64,000 bases of DNA from Arthrobacter sp. DNA4. GTDB lineage: Bacteria; Actinomycetota; Actinomycetes; Actinomycetales; Micrococcaceae. This document shows positions 50,837-59,499 of this stretch, piece by piece (positions within the stretch are counted from its first letter, which is position 1; each line of letters starts with the position of its first letter). The notes under the pieces are model-generated. The model ran no database searches, was not told the origin of the DNA, and saw only the letters and a list, made by a program, of their open reading frames with translations. The DNA lies in contig NZ_CP101466.1 in NCBI RefSeq assembly GCF_024362385.1, forward strand, positions 1,984,001 through 2,048,000. The letters are read 5' to 3'. Made by a program: the position numbers and the translations under genes.

Positions 50837-52009
50837 GTGCCTATTGAATTCCTCGGCATGGGCGCCGGAAACGACGCCACTGAAACCACGCCGCCATCCA
50901 CCGCCCAATTCGATCCCGCCTACGCGGTCCACATCGCAAAAGTCCATGAAGAGAACAATTGGGACCACGTCCTCTTCGCCTATAACTCCGCCACCCAGGA
51001 CCCTGTTGTCCATGCTTCCTGGGTAGCGGCCAACACCGAACACATCAAGTTACGCCTTGCCCATCGGCCGAACGTATCCCACCCCACCCTTGCCGCACGC
51101 TCGTTCCTGACGCTGGACCACGTTGCGGCCGGACGCCTGACAGTCCACTTCATAACCGGGGGCAGCCAGGCAGACCAAGCCAGGGAAGGTGATTACCTGG
51201 CCAAGGACGACCGCTACCGCCGTACCCAGGAATACATCCGGATCGTTCGCCGGGCGTGGGAAAGCCCCGAACCGTTCGACTGGGAGGGAGAGTTTTACCG
51301 CTTCGAGGGATTCACCAGCGACGTGCGACCCTACGAGGGCCGGCGGCCCGGCATTTCCTTCGGCGGGTCCTCTCCGGCCGCATGGTGCGTGGGCGCTGAA
51401 GAGGCGGACATTTACGCCCTCTTCGGTGAACCCCTTGCAGATGCTGCCGGGCAGCAGGAACAAGTCCTGCAACGGGCCGCCGCTGCCGGACGTACGCAAC
51501 CCCTCCGCTGGCAGATCGCCTTCCGCCCCATCGTTGCCTCCACCGATGAGTTGGCGTGGGAAAAGGCCCGCTCCATATTGGCGAAACTGGAAGCCCGCCG
51601 GGTGAACGGGGAAGTAATTGACCGGGTGCGGCATTATGCGGGCAAGCCGGAAGCCGCCGGGACCCAGCGCCTGCTGGCCGCAGCGGAAAGGGCAGACCAC
51701 CACGACCGGGCGCTCTGGACAGCACTGGCAAAGGCGGGGGCCGGCGGCGGGGGAAGCGCCACTGCGCTGGTGGGAAGCTACGACACCGTCACCGCGGCCC
51801 TGCTCGACTACCACGCCCTCGGCTTCGAAATCTTCGGTCTTCGCGGATACGACTTCGTCCCGGACGCCATTGAGTTCGGACGAAACGTCATCCCGCAGCT
51901 CAAAGCAGAGGTCGCCCATCGGGAAGCCCACACGACGAAGGCTGCGCAGTTGCAGCGCCAAAGTGCAGCACGGGCGCAAGTGACCACTTCTGCCAGGGCA
52001 ACCGGTTAG
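50837..52009 (+). CDS. Alkanesulfonate monooxygenase-like FMNH2-dependent enzyme (SsuD family)
   Basis: A 390-residue luciferase-like monooxygenase of the SsuD type: AHRPNVSHPTLAARSFLTLDHVAAGRLTVHFITGG, YRRTQEYIRIVRRAWESPEPFDWEGEFYRF, GISFGGSSPAAWCVGAEEADIYALFGEP. With FMNH2 and O2 it converts an alkanesulfonate to an aldehyde and sulfite. GTG start with CAGGAG upstream. It sits between metI and a flavin reductase, so the reduced flavin source is close. Another organosulfur substrate is possible because the transporter is of MetNIQ type. Confidence 0.88.
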   Translation: MPIEFLGMGAGNDATETTPPSTAQFDPAYAVHIAKVHEENNWDHVLFAYNSATQDPVVHASWVAANTEHIKLRLAHRPNVSHPTLAARSFLTLDHVAAGRLTVHFITGGSQADQAREGDYLAKDDRYRRTQEYIRIVRRAWESPEPFDWEGEFYRFEGFTSDVRPYEGRRPGISFGGSSPAAWCVGAEEADIYALFGEPLADAAGQQEQVLQRAAAAGRTQPLRWQIAFRPIVASTDELAWEKARSILAKLEARRVNGEVIDRVRHYAGKPEAAGTQRLLAAAERADHHDRALWTALAKAGAGGGGSATALVGSYDTVTAALLDYHALGFEIFGLRGYDFVPDAIEFGRNVIPQLKAEVAHREAHTTKAAQLQRQSAARAQVTTSARATG

Positions 52010-52139
52010 TACTGGGTTCATTACCCCGCGCTTCGGGATATGAACGCTTGTTGCCCAGGGCGTCAGCGCATTTCACCGCTGATTGAACAGCACGCTTACG
52101 GGTGGTTGGTTGGAGACACCGACCACGAAAGGAACGAAC

Positions 52140-52658
52140 ATGACGGAACATTTTGACATCAGTCCGCAGCGCCTGCGCCACGTCCTGGGCCACTTCGCCT
52201 CCGGCCTGACGATCATCACCGCCGCCACGGAGAACGGTCCTGCCGGATTTACCTGCCAGTCCTTCTCTTCCCTCTCCCTTGACCCGGCCCTGGTAACGTT
52301 CAGTCCGGCCCGCAGCTCCAGCACGTGGCCCCAGTTGCGCGAGGCCGGCCGTTTCACCGTCAACATCCTCCCCGCCGGCCACCAGCACCTGGCAGCCCAA
52401 TTCGCCCGGTCCGGGACCGACAAGTTCGCAGGAGTTACATACTCCGCTTCACCGCTGGGCAATCCGGTGCTGGACAAGTCACTCGCGTGGGTGGACTGCG
52501 AACTGCATGAGGAATACGACGGCGGTGACCACACCATTGTGGTGGGCGCTGTCCGCGCCCTGGAGGCCCGGCAAGACACGGAACCACTGCTCTTCTTCAA
52601 GGGCAACTATCACCAAGGAGTTGAACGGCGCATCAGGGACCTGGAGGGCGTCGCATGA
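52140..52658 (+). CDS. Flavin reductase family protein
   Basis: A 172-residue split-barrel flavin reductase: LRHVLGHFASGLTIITAATENGPAGFTCQSF, SLDPALVTFSPARSSSTW, FTVNILPAGHQHLAAQFA, and HTIVVGAVRAL. It reduces FMN with NAD(P)H for the SsuD-like enzyme and perhaps for the other FMN monooxygenases nearby. ATG 52140 has AAAGGA upstream. It is 130 bp after the SsuD-like gene and overlaps the next small gene by 4 bp. Confidence 0.9.
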   Translation: MTEHFDISPQRLRHVLGHFASGLTIITAATENGPAGFTCQSFSSLSLDPALVTFSPARSSSTWPQLREAGRFTVNILPAGHQHLAAQFARSGTDKFAGVTYSASPLGNPVLDKSLAWVDCELHEEYDGGDHTIVVGAVRALEARQDTEPLLFFKGNYHQGVERRIRDLEGVA

Positions 52659-52942
52659 CACCGGTCAAGTCCGGCTCGCGCCGGCGCGTCCGACGCCCGG
52701 CCCGGGACGGCGCCCCTGGCGATTCCACCGGCGACTTCCAGCCCTATTCTGCACAGGACTGGACCCTCATCGACGTCGGGTCAGCTGTCGAGGTTATCCC
52801 TGCCGCGGGACCGGCTTACCGGGGCCGGGTTGATGCCAAGACTCCTGACTCCACCATCGTATGGGTTGTCAGCCTGGACGGTACGGGCCGTCAGATGCAC
52901 GGCAACCGTGAGGGCGTACATCTGAGCGCAGCCGAAGCGTGA
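52655..52942 (+). CDS. Small hypothetical protein
   Basis: A 95-residue protein not recognised. The first 25 residues are basic (RRRVRRPARDG). The rest suggests a small SH3-like barrel (IDVGSAVEVIPAAGPAYRGRVDAKTPDSTIVWVVSLDGTG). ATGA overlap with the flavin reductase places it in the metN operon. It might be an accessory factor, but no function can be named. Confidence 0.65.
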   Translation: MTPVKSGSRRRVRRPARDGAPGDSTGDFQPYSAQDWTLIDVGSAVEVIPAAGPAYRGRVDAKTPDSTIVWVVSLDGTGRQMHGNREGVHLSAAEA

Positions 52943-52947
52943 GGAGC

Positions 52948-53385
52948 ATGATCGACATGCTTACCCGCAGAATCCAGGTCACCTGTCGTGAAGAGCTTTC
53001 CTTGTTCCGCCGGCAGATGTACTCGCTCGCATGGCAGGAGATCCGTGAAGGCTGCTTGGAGGGCGCTGCCACGGCCATGGCCCGCAAGCCGTCCTGCCTG
53101 ACCAATGGCGTCAGCATCGACGTCGTCTGCTTCGCACACGAGGCCGCATTCGAGCACGCTTCGTTCGTGATTTCAGTTGCCATGCACGTGCACCCCGACA
53201 GCCGGGCCGGGCAGGTGTTCTGGGAGGAAGCAGATGCCTGGGCCCACGCTGTGGCCGGGGACGACGGGTTCATCGTTGAACCCCGCGGCGCCCTGGAGAC
53301 CCCCAACGGCCGGGTTTTCCACTATGCCCTGAGCGAGAAGGTCCGGGAAGGTCAGATAATTCCCCTGGAGGCAGCAGGCTCCTGA
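52948..53385 (+). CDS. Hypothetical protein in the metNI-ssuD-like operon
   Basis: A 145-residue soluble protein not assigned to a family. Notable stretches are VTCREELSLFRRQMYSLAWQ, a Cys in DVVCFAHEAAFEHASF, and HPDSRAGQVFWEEADAWAHAV. Start is uncertain: ATG 52948 or ATG 52957, both after GAGGAG, or GTG 52939. It begins just after the stop of the preceding small gene, and its end overlaps the convergent cystathionine synthase gene by 34 bp. Role unknown. Confidence 0.65.
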   Translation: MIDMLTRRIQVTCREELSLFRRQMYSLAWQEIREGCLEGAATAMARKPSCLTNGVSIDVVCFAHEAAFEHASFVISVAMHVHPDSRAGQVFWEEADAWAHAVAGDDGFIVEPRGALETPNGRVFHYALSEKVREGQIIPLEAAGS

Positions 53386-54779
53386 GACCGGTCAGGGCCA
53401 GCAAACGGCTGCCGGGCGGTCGCGGCAATCCTGCCATCCACGAGGACAGCAAGCAGCTGACCTGGGTGCTGTGCGAGGTCCGCCACGGCGGTTCCGATGC
53501 CCACGGATGCGAAGGGCTCACCCTGCTGTGCGGCCGGAGAAAATGCCGCCCGGGGATTGCTTTCCACGGCAGCAGCCAGGGAACGCAAGGTCACTGCAGC
53601 CGACACTTCACGTGGATGAACGGCACCGAACGAGGTGCCCCGATCCAGCGCCAGGAATGCAGGCAAGCTGCAATCTGCACCGCGCCGGACCAGCTCCTGG
53701 ATTGCTTCGCCCACGGTCAGGCCCGCCGGCAAAATGGGAACCCCCGCCGCCGGTCCGGGCAGCAGCGAGCCCACAGACAGGGCTGGTTCAGCCGGATCGC
53801 TGAACCCGGCGGAAGTGAGCCATTCGTCGTCGAAGTAGGTTGAAAGGTAGTTGCGGCCCGAATCCGGAATAATCACCACCACGGTGTGGCTCTCATCAAG
53901 CTCCTCTGCCAGGCGCAGCGCGGCGGCCAGGGCCGTGCCGGAGGTCCCGCCGATCAGCAGGCCTTCCTCACGGGCAGCGCGGCGCGCGGTGAGGATGGAG
54001 TCCCGGTCGGTAATCCGGATGTATCGGTCCACCAGTACGGTGTCGAACGCCTCGGGCCAAACGTCCTCCAATGACTCCGGATGCAGGGCGTGGCCCGCGC
54101 CTTCGACATACTTGGCGCCGCCGTCTCCGCCGCCGTAAACGGAGTGGTCCGGGTCAGCTGCAACGACCTGTACTGCGCCGCTGCTGGCCTTCTTGAGGAA
54201 TTTCGCTGTCCCGGAGATGGTCCCTCCGGTGCCGACGCTGGCCACGAAGTGCGTGATGCCGCCAGCGGTGTCACGCCAGATTTCAGGGCCCGTAGATGCC
54301 TCGTGCGCAGCCGGATTGGCAGGGTTGTCGTACTGCCGTGCGAGCCACGCGCCCGGTGTTCCAGCCGCAAAAGCCGCCGCACGGTTGGCCAGGTGGCCCG
54401 GATGGCTGCGGGGCACATAATCGCCCACCAGGTGAACCTCGGCACCGTACGCGCGCAGCAGTCGGATTTTCTCCGTGGCGGTGGCGGCAGGGGCGAACAC
54501 CACCGACCGGTATCCGAGGTGCGCGGCCACCAGGGCCAACCCGATTCCAGTGTTCCCGCTGGTACCTTCCACCACCGTGCCGCCAGGGGACAGCAGGCCC
54601 TCCTGTTCCGCGGCGCGGATCATGGAGAGTGCAGCCCGGTCCTTGACGCTGCCGCCGATGTTCTGGAACTCAAGCTTGGCGTAAATCGTCGGCCGCAGCC
54701 CTTCACCGAGGCGGCGCAGCCGCACGAGGGGGGTATACCCGATTGCGTCCAGCACGGACTCACGAACTGTCATGGGCAT
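53352..54779 (-). CDS. PLP-dependent cystathionine beta-synthase/cysteine synthase with CBS-type C-terminus
   Basis: A 475-residue fold-type II PLP enzyme. The cofactor Lys46 is in NIGGSVKDRAA, the substrate loop is GTSGNTG (72-78) and the phosphate loop GTGGTISG. Residues beyond about 330 resemble a weak pair of CBS domains (GLTVGEAIQELVRRGAD, LLAVLVDGRIAAT). It would make cystathionine from serine and homocysteine, or cysteine from O-acetylserine and sulfide. The frame is open to 54914, but ATG 54779 or 54773 fits the family start (VRESVLDAIGYTPLVRL). It links the sulfur-release genes to cysteine and methionine. Confidence 0.88.
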   Translation of the reverse strand: MPMTVRESVLDAIGYTPLVRLRRLGEGLRPTIYAKLEFQNIGGSVKDRAALSMIRAAEQEGLLSPGGTVVEGTSGNTGIGLALVAAHLGYRSVVFAPAATATEKIRLLRAYGAEVHLVGDYVPRSHPGHLANRAAAFAAGTPGAWLARQYDNPANPAAHEASTGPEIWRDTAGGITHFVASVGTGGTISGTAKFLKKASSGAVQVVAADPDHSVYGGGDGGAKYVEGAGHALHPESLEDVWPEAFDTVLVDRYIRITDRDSILTARRAAREEGLLIGGTSGTALAAALRLAEELDESHTVVVIIPDSGRNYLSTYFDDEWLTSAGFSDPAEPALSVGSLLPGPAAGVPILPAGLTVGEAIQELVRRGADCSLPAFLALDRGTSFGAVHPREVSAAVTLRSLAAAVESNPRAAFSPAAQQGEPFASVGIGTAVADLAQHPGQLLAVLVDGRIAATARQPFAGPDRSQEPAASRGII

Positions 54780-54985
54780 ACGGTAGGGCCGGGAAACTTC
54801 CGGCCACAAAGCCGTGTCATTGGCATGTCGCGCGGTGTCGGTTTGTGTCCGGGGGTGTCCCACTTTCACGCGGTCTAGGACACATTCGGCCGGGGCTGAA
54901 TTGGCCGTCGTCACGGACAGTAATGGCGGTTAACCGGCGGTCGCACAATATGCTTCAAATCGGAAAGCCGCCTTAGAGTCCCGAT

Positions 54986-56575
54986 ATGGGGACGGCAACA
55001 CGGACGAGCATGGCGGCGACAACATCCGGAGGAAGGCCGCCGGAGTCCGAAGACGCCGGCCTGGGTGCCTCGGCTACAGCCCCCGCAGACAGGGAACTTC
55101 GGGGCGATGTCGATACCGGCAAGGCCCGCGCTGTGCTGTGGCTCTGCCTGTCCGCGGGATTCATCACACTCCTGGACCAGTCAGTATTCATCCTGGCCGT
55201 ACCCGCCATGGCGTCAGACCTGGAGGCCGGCGCTGCGGAGGTGCAATGGATCCTGGCCAGTTACTCTTTGGCCTTCGGCATCGCACTGGTCCCGTCAGGC
55301 CGGTTGGGGGACCTCCTGGGGCGCCGGGCGCTGTTCGTCACAGGGATTCTTGTATTCGGCGTCTTCAGCCTGGTGGGCGGCCTGACATCCGCCCCCTGGC
55401 TGGTCATCGTCGCCCGGCTCCTGCAGGGCCTGGGTGCCGGCTGCCTCAACCCCCAGGTGCTCGGACTCCTGCAGGACCGCTTCACGGGGGCGGAGCGGGC
55501 AAAGGCCCTGGGCTACTACGCGGCCGCCGGCGGATCCGCGGCCGTCTGCGGTCCTCTGATTGGCGGGGTCATCCTGTCCGCTGCCGGACCAAACACCGGA
55601 TGGCGCCTCCTCTTCCTCGCCAATGTGCCGCTGGTTCTCGTCCTGGTCCCGCTCGCCATCAAACTCCTGCCGAAAGGCAAAGCCGCCGAATCCCAACCAG
55701 TGGAGACTACCCGCCGTCGTACTTCCGTTGACGCCCTGGGGGCGCTTCTGCTCGGCGCCGTCGTCACAACCTTCCTCGTCCCCACCGTTTACGGGACCCA
55801 GGGGGCATCGGCCCTCTGGCTGGCGGCAGGGCTTACCAGCATTCTTTGCTTCGCCGCTTGGGAATTCCTGTACCACCGCCGCGGGCGCACGCCCCTGCTC
55901 AGCCCTGAACTGGTGCGGTCAAAAGGCTATCTGCTGGGCACGGTGGTGGCACTGTGCCAGTTCGGCGTCGGCGCCGCCATGGCAGCATTGACCGCCTTCT
56001 ACTTCCTGTCCGGGACAGGACTGGCTCCGTTGGCCGCCGCCGCAATCCTCGCTCCGCAGGCCGCGGGCATGCTGCTGGCGTCCAGCCTTAGCTGGCGTTT
56101 TCTGGGCCGGTTCGGCCGGGCAGGCGTGGTGCTCGCGCTGGCGGCGTCACTGGCCACGCTTATCGCCAAAGACCTCGCAGTGCAGGGGCTGGACGACGCC
56201 GCGGCCGCCGTGGTGGTTGCCGCAGTTGGACTGGTACAGGGAGTGACCACCGGACTGGTGGTAGCACCGAACCAGGCGCTCACCTTGGGTCACGCCCCCA
56301 CCGGTGCTGCCGGGGTGGCCGCGGGCTTTTACCAGCTCAGCCAGCGTTTCTCCGCGGCGCTGTGCTCTGCAGCGATCGCGGGGTTGTTCCTCAACGCCCT
56401 GCCGGACACTGGTTTCAGGGCTGCCTTTCGTGACGGCATCATCCTGTGTATGGCACTCACCGCCGCCGCCATCCTGGCCGGAGCCGTCGACTGGCTGCGG
56501 GTGGCCGCCGCTAAAAGGAGCGCCCCAATAGTTTCCAACTTGCCATCCAGTAACCGCACCACGGAGATCCAATGA
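54986..56575 (+). CDS. MFS transporter, DHA2 (14-helix) family
   Basis: A 529-residue permease with about 14 helices. Motif A reads GRLGDLLGRRALFV and motif C-like glycine-rich helices follow (SAAVCGPLIGGVIL). This family mostly exports drugs or metabolites by proton antiport. About 50 polar residues precede helix 1. It is divergent from the cystathionine synthase gene and overlaps the following luciferase-like gene by 4 bp, so transport and oxidation of one compound are probably linked. Substrate unknown. Confidence 0.9.
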   Translation: MGTATRTSMAATTSGGRPPESEDAGLGASATAPADRELRGDVDTGKARAVLWLCLSAGFITLLDQSVFILAVPAMASDLEAGAAEVQWILASYSLAFGIALVPSGRLGDLLGRRALFVTGILVFGVFSLVGGLTSAPWLVIVARLLQGLGAGCLNPQVLGLLQDRFTGAERAKALGYYAAAGGSAAVCGPLIGGVILSAAGPNTGWRLLFLANVPLVLVLVPLAIKLLPKGKAAESQPVETTRRRTSVDALGALLLGAVVTTFLVPTVYGTQGASALWLAAGLTSILCFAAWEFLYHRRGRTPLLSPELVRSKGYLLGTVVALCQFGVGAAMAALTAFYFLSGTGLAPLAAAAILAPQAAGMLLASSLSWRFLGRFGRAGVVLALAASLATLIAKDLAVQGLDDAAAAVVVAAVGLVQGVTTGLVVAPNQALTLGHAPTGAAGVAAGFYQLSQRFSAALCSAAIAGLFLNALPDTGFRAAFRDGIILCMALTAAAILAGAVDWLRVAAAKRSAPIVSNLPSSNRTTEIQ

Positions 56576-57588
56576 AATCGATCAGCTTCCTGACCCCCGG
56601 CAATTACCTTGACCACGCACCCGGCAGAGGCCTTGAGGAAACGCTGCAGCTGTTCGAACTCGCCGAAGAGCTTGGCTACGACGGGGCCTGGGTACGCCAG
56701 CGCCACCTCGAGCACGGCATCTCCTCCGCCACCGTCTTCCTCGCGGCAGCATCGCAGCGGACGTCCAGGATCGAACTGGGCACGGGAGTCATCCCCATCG
56801 GCTACGAAAGCCCGTTCCGCCTGGCAGAGGATATATCGACGGCCGACGTGCTTTCCGGAGGCCGGCTCCAAATAGGGCTGAGCGCGGGAGTCCCTCCACA
56901 TGCAGAACTCCTGGCGGCCAAGGTGTTCGACGGCGACTGGCGCACCTTCGATTTCTCGCACCGAAGGATCGAGCGTTTCCTGGAGAACCTGGAGGGCCGG
57001 TTCCTCGGTGACGAGAACACGGTGATCCACTCGCCGGGCAATACCCAGCGGCCGCGGCTGCAGCCCTACAGCGAGGGCCTGCGCGACCGTATCTGGTACG
57101 GGGCCGGATCCGCCCGGTCAACGGACTGGGCGGCCGCCAGCGGAGTCAACCTCGTGGTGGGGAACATTGTTTCCGGTGAAGCCAGCAGTGTCTTCGCGGA
57201 CGCGCAGGCCGCCAACCTGGCGCGTTATTTGCGCGATTTCCGCGGCACTCACGAGCCGCGGGTGGTGGTGGGCAGGGTGATCCTTCCGGTCGACGGCGCT
57301 GACGCCGAGACGCGGGACAGGTACGGGGCCTACGCCGCCAGCCGGCACCAGCGGACGCTCGCACCGCAGGGGGAACGGCAAACGCTGTTCGCCCCCGACC
57401 TGGTGGGCAGTTCGGAGAACATCGCAGAGGCCCTGCTGGCCGATCCGGTCACGGCCTCCGCGTCCGAGCTTCAGATCAACCTGCCGTACGAGTTTTCCAT
57501 CGGGGACTACCGGCAAATCATTAGCGACTTCGCCACCCTCGTGGCTCCCGCCCTGGGTTGGCAGCCGCGGCACCTCGCAGCGGTCTAA
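56572..57588 (+). CDS. Luciferase-like (LLM class) flavin-dependent monooxygenase
   Basis: A 338-residue TIM-barrel protein of the bacterial luciferase class: LFELAEELGYDGAWVRQRHLEHGI, IELGTGVIPIGYESPFRLAEDISTADVLSGGRLQIGLSAG. It should use reduced flavin (FMNH2 or F420) and O2. The start overlaps the exporter's stop (ATGA) and a strong terminator follows. It is the fourth luciferase-like enzyme in 15 kb. Substrate unknown; an organosulfur compound is suggested by neighbours only. Confidence 0.87.
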   Translation: MKSISFLTPGNYLDHAPGRGLEETLQLFELAEELGYDGAWVRQRHLEHGISSATVFLAAASQRTSRIELGTGVIPIGYESPFRLAEDISTADVLSGGRLQIGLSAGVPPHAELLAAKVFDGDWRTFDFSHRRIERFLENLEGRFLGDENTVIHSPGNTQRPRLQPYSEGLRDRIWYGAGSARSTDWAAASGVNLVVGNIVSGEASSVFADAQAANLARYLRDFRGTHEPRVVVGRVILPVDGADAETRDRYGAYAASRHQRTLAPQGERQTLFAPDLVGSSENIAEALLADPVTASASELQINLPYEFSIGDYRQIISDFATLVAPALGWQPRHLAAV

Positions 57589-57592
57589 CGAC

Positions 57593-57660
57593 AAAGCCCC
57601 GCCCGCCGCCGTCGGAATCCCTGCAACGATGGAATCACGACGGCGGCCGCCGGGGCTTTT
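57593..57660. terminator. Bidirectional terminator
   Basis: A long stem (AAAGCCCCG... at 57593 with ...CGGGGCTTTT ending at 57660, plus an inner GCCGCCGTCG/CGACGGCGGC block) ends in TTTT on the plus strand. It lies between the convergent monooxygenase and rhodanese genes. Confidence 0.85.
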
Positions 57661-57691
57661 GCTCTGGTCCGGACCTTCGGGCCCGGGGCCG

Positions 57692-58075
57692 CTAAGCAGT
57701 GACCGGTAACTCCGCCGGGCCGGTCGTGGCCACGCCGGCATCGCGCAGTGCAGTGAAGCCGCCGTCAACGTGCACGGCCTGGGAGTAGCCCAGCAGCTTG
57801 AGCTTGTGCGCCACGGGACCGGACCCGTTCACTGAGCCGCAGAAGACTACGATCTTCTGGTCCGGCCCGGTGATCTGGGGAAGCCGGGAGGCCGATTCCG
57901 GGCCGAAGTCCTTTGCCACGTTCGCGCGGTCCACCACGACAGCGCCGGGCACGCTTCCGGTGCTGGCTCGGCCGGCGTTACTGCGGACATCGATCAGCAG
58001 AACGCCTTCCTCAATCAGGCGGGCGGCCTGCTGCGCGCTGACCAACTGGTTGTCGGGGATGTTTTGCTCGCTCAT
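57692..58075 (-). CDS. Rhodanese-like domain protein
   Basis: A 127-residue single rhodanese domain: ARLIEEGVLLIDVRSNAG, GSVPGAVVVDR, and the active-site Cys79 in VVFCGSVNGSG. It handles persulfide sulfur, passing it to cyanide or a protein acceptor. ATG 58075 has AGGAGC upstream. It is a single gene bordering the organosulfur region and may process sulfane sulfur released there; this is inference. Confidence 0.9.
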   Translation of the reverse strand: MSEQNIPDNQLVSAQQAARLIEEGVLLIDVRSNAGRASTGSVPGAVVVDRANVAKDFGPESASRLPQITGPDQKIVVFCGSVNGSGPVAHKLKLLGYSQAVHVDGGFTALRDAGVATTGPAELPVTA

Positions 58076-58299
58076 CGTGTGCTCCTTCTATCGGGTGTGT
58101 TGTGGTGGTCTGGCAGCGTCAGGCAAGGCCCCATTCCGCGGCCAGAAGTTCTGGGCGGCGGTGGTGCGCCCGGCTGTGGGTGATGCTGGTGATGCGGTTC
58201 CTCGGCTTATGGAGCCTTTCGCATGCCCCCTGGATTCCGTCGCAGGCCATGAGGCAGAATGCGAAGGACCGGCTTGTGCTGCTCTTTCGCTGAAGGCGA

Positions 58300-59499
58300 C
58301 TACCTCCATTGGCGCGAAAGTGCCCGTCCCAGACGGACCGCTGCTTGTTCCAGTTTTGGTTCATCGACGTCTCCGTAGGCCAGGCGCAAGTGGCGGTCTG
58401 CATCGGTGCCGGGGCCGGACGGAAAGAATGAGCCGCGCTGGTATTCGACACCCTCGGTGCTCGCATCCGCAGCCAGTTGGTCTGCATCAATGGCCGCATC
58501 GGCAAGCTTGGGCCAGAGGAACAGTCCGCCTTCGGGAAGCACTATCTCGAATGCTCCGGGTGCTTCGCGGTGCAGGGCAGTAACCAATGTTTCTGCACGG
58601 TTGCGGTACAGGGCACGTGCCTTGTTCAGCGTGGCGTCGAAGATTCCGGGGTCGGACGTGACGAGCTCGCCGATGATTGCCTGGACCAGGGTGGAGCTGT
58701 GCGAGTCCTGGCGGCTGCGAAGCGCCACGAGGTCGCGGGCCAAGTGCTCGGGAGTCACGGTCCATCCAAGCCGCAGTCCTGGACCGAGTGTCTTGGTGAA
58801 GGTGTTGATGTGCAGGACGTGGTCCGAGTTATTGAACTCCGCCACGCTTTCCTGCTCTCCGGCAAAACGCAGCTCGCGGTAGGGATTGTCCGCCAGGATC
58901 ACGAAGCCGTAGTGCTCCGCGAGCCGCACGAGTTCCGCGCGGGATTCACCTGGCAGGGTGCCCTGCGAGGGGTTGTGGAAATCCGGCACTGTGTAGAGGG
59001 CGGATGGACGGGCGCCGCCCCGCAACAGGTCACTGAGCTGGTCGACGTCCAGCCCGCGTGGACCGACGGACACTGGGAGGGTCTTGGCGTCCGAGAGCTG
59101 CAAGCCGCGCAGGAACAGCGGGAAGATCGGGTTATCCACGGCCACCAGGTCGCCTCGTTCCACCACGGCCTGGATGGCCAGGGAAAGGCCGTGGAAGCCG
59201 CCGTTGGTGATCAGGATGCGGTCAACGGACACCCCTTCACGTTCCGCGATCCATTCGCGTAGTGGTGAGATGCCCTCTGTCCGCGAATACTGCAGGGCCG
59301 GAACTCCGGGTGTGGCGAGCACGCGGGCCGTTGCTTCCGCGATCTCCGCGGTGGGGAGGACGCCCGGGTCCGGGATCCCGCCCAGGAGTTCGATTGCGTC
59401 CGGACGCTTATCGCGCAGGGTCGCATCACCGAAACCCTTGGGCGCTGTGAAGGCCTCGATCAGGGCAGGCCTGCGGGTAGTTGTCAGATTCACGGTCAT
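58300..59499 (-). CDS. PLP-dependent class I/II aminotransferase
   Basis: A 399-residue fold-type I aminotransferase: substrate loop YSRTEGISPLREWIAERE, ITNGGFHGLSLAIQ, DNPYRELRF, PLP Lys in NTFTKTLGPGLRLGW and the C-terminal Arg in RHLRLAYGDV. It lacks an N-terminal GntR domain. It resembles the 2-aminoadipate/branched-chain-type group. Its start overlaps the stop of the ABC ATPase gene by 4 bp, so it belongs to the transporter operon and probably deaminates the imported amino acid or peptide-derived compound. Confidence 0.9.
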   Translation of the reverse strand: MTVNLTTTRRPALIEAFTAPKGFGDATLRDKRPDAIELLGGIPDPGVLPTAEIAEATARVLATPGVPALQYSRTEGISPLREWIAEREGVSVDRILITNGGFHGLSLAIQAVVERGDLVAVDNPIFPLFLRGLQLSDAKTLPVSVGPRGLDVDQLSDLLRGGARPSALYTVPDFHNPSQGTLPGESRAELVRLAEHYGFVILADNPYRELRFAGEQESVAEFNNSDHVLHINTFTKTLGPGLRLGWTVTPEHLARDLVALRSRQDSHSSTLVQAIIGELVTSDPGIFDATLNKARALYRNRAETLVTALHREAPGAFEIVLPEGGLFLWPKLADAAIDADQLAADASTEGVEYQRGSFFPSGPGTDADRHLRLAYGDVDEPKLEQAAVRLGRALSRQWR

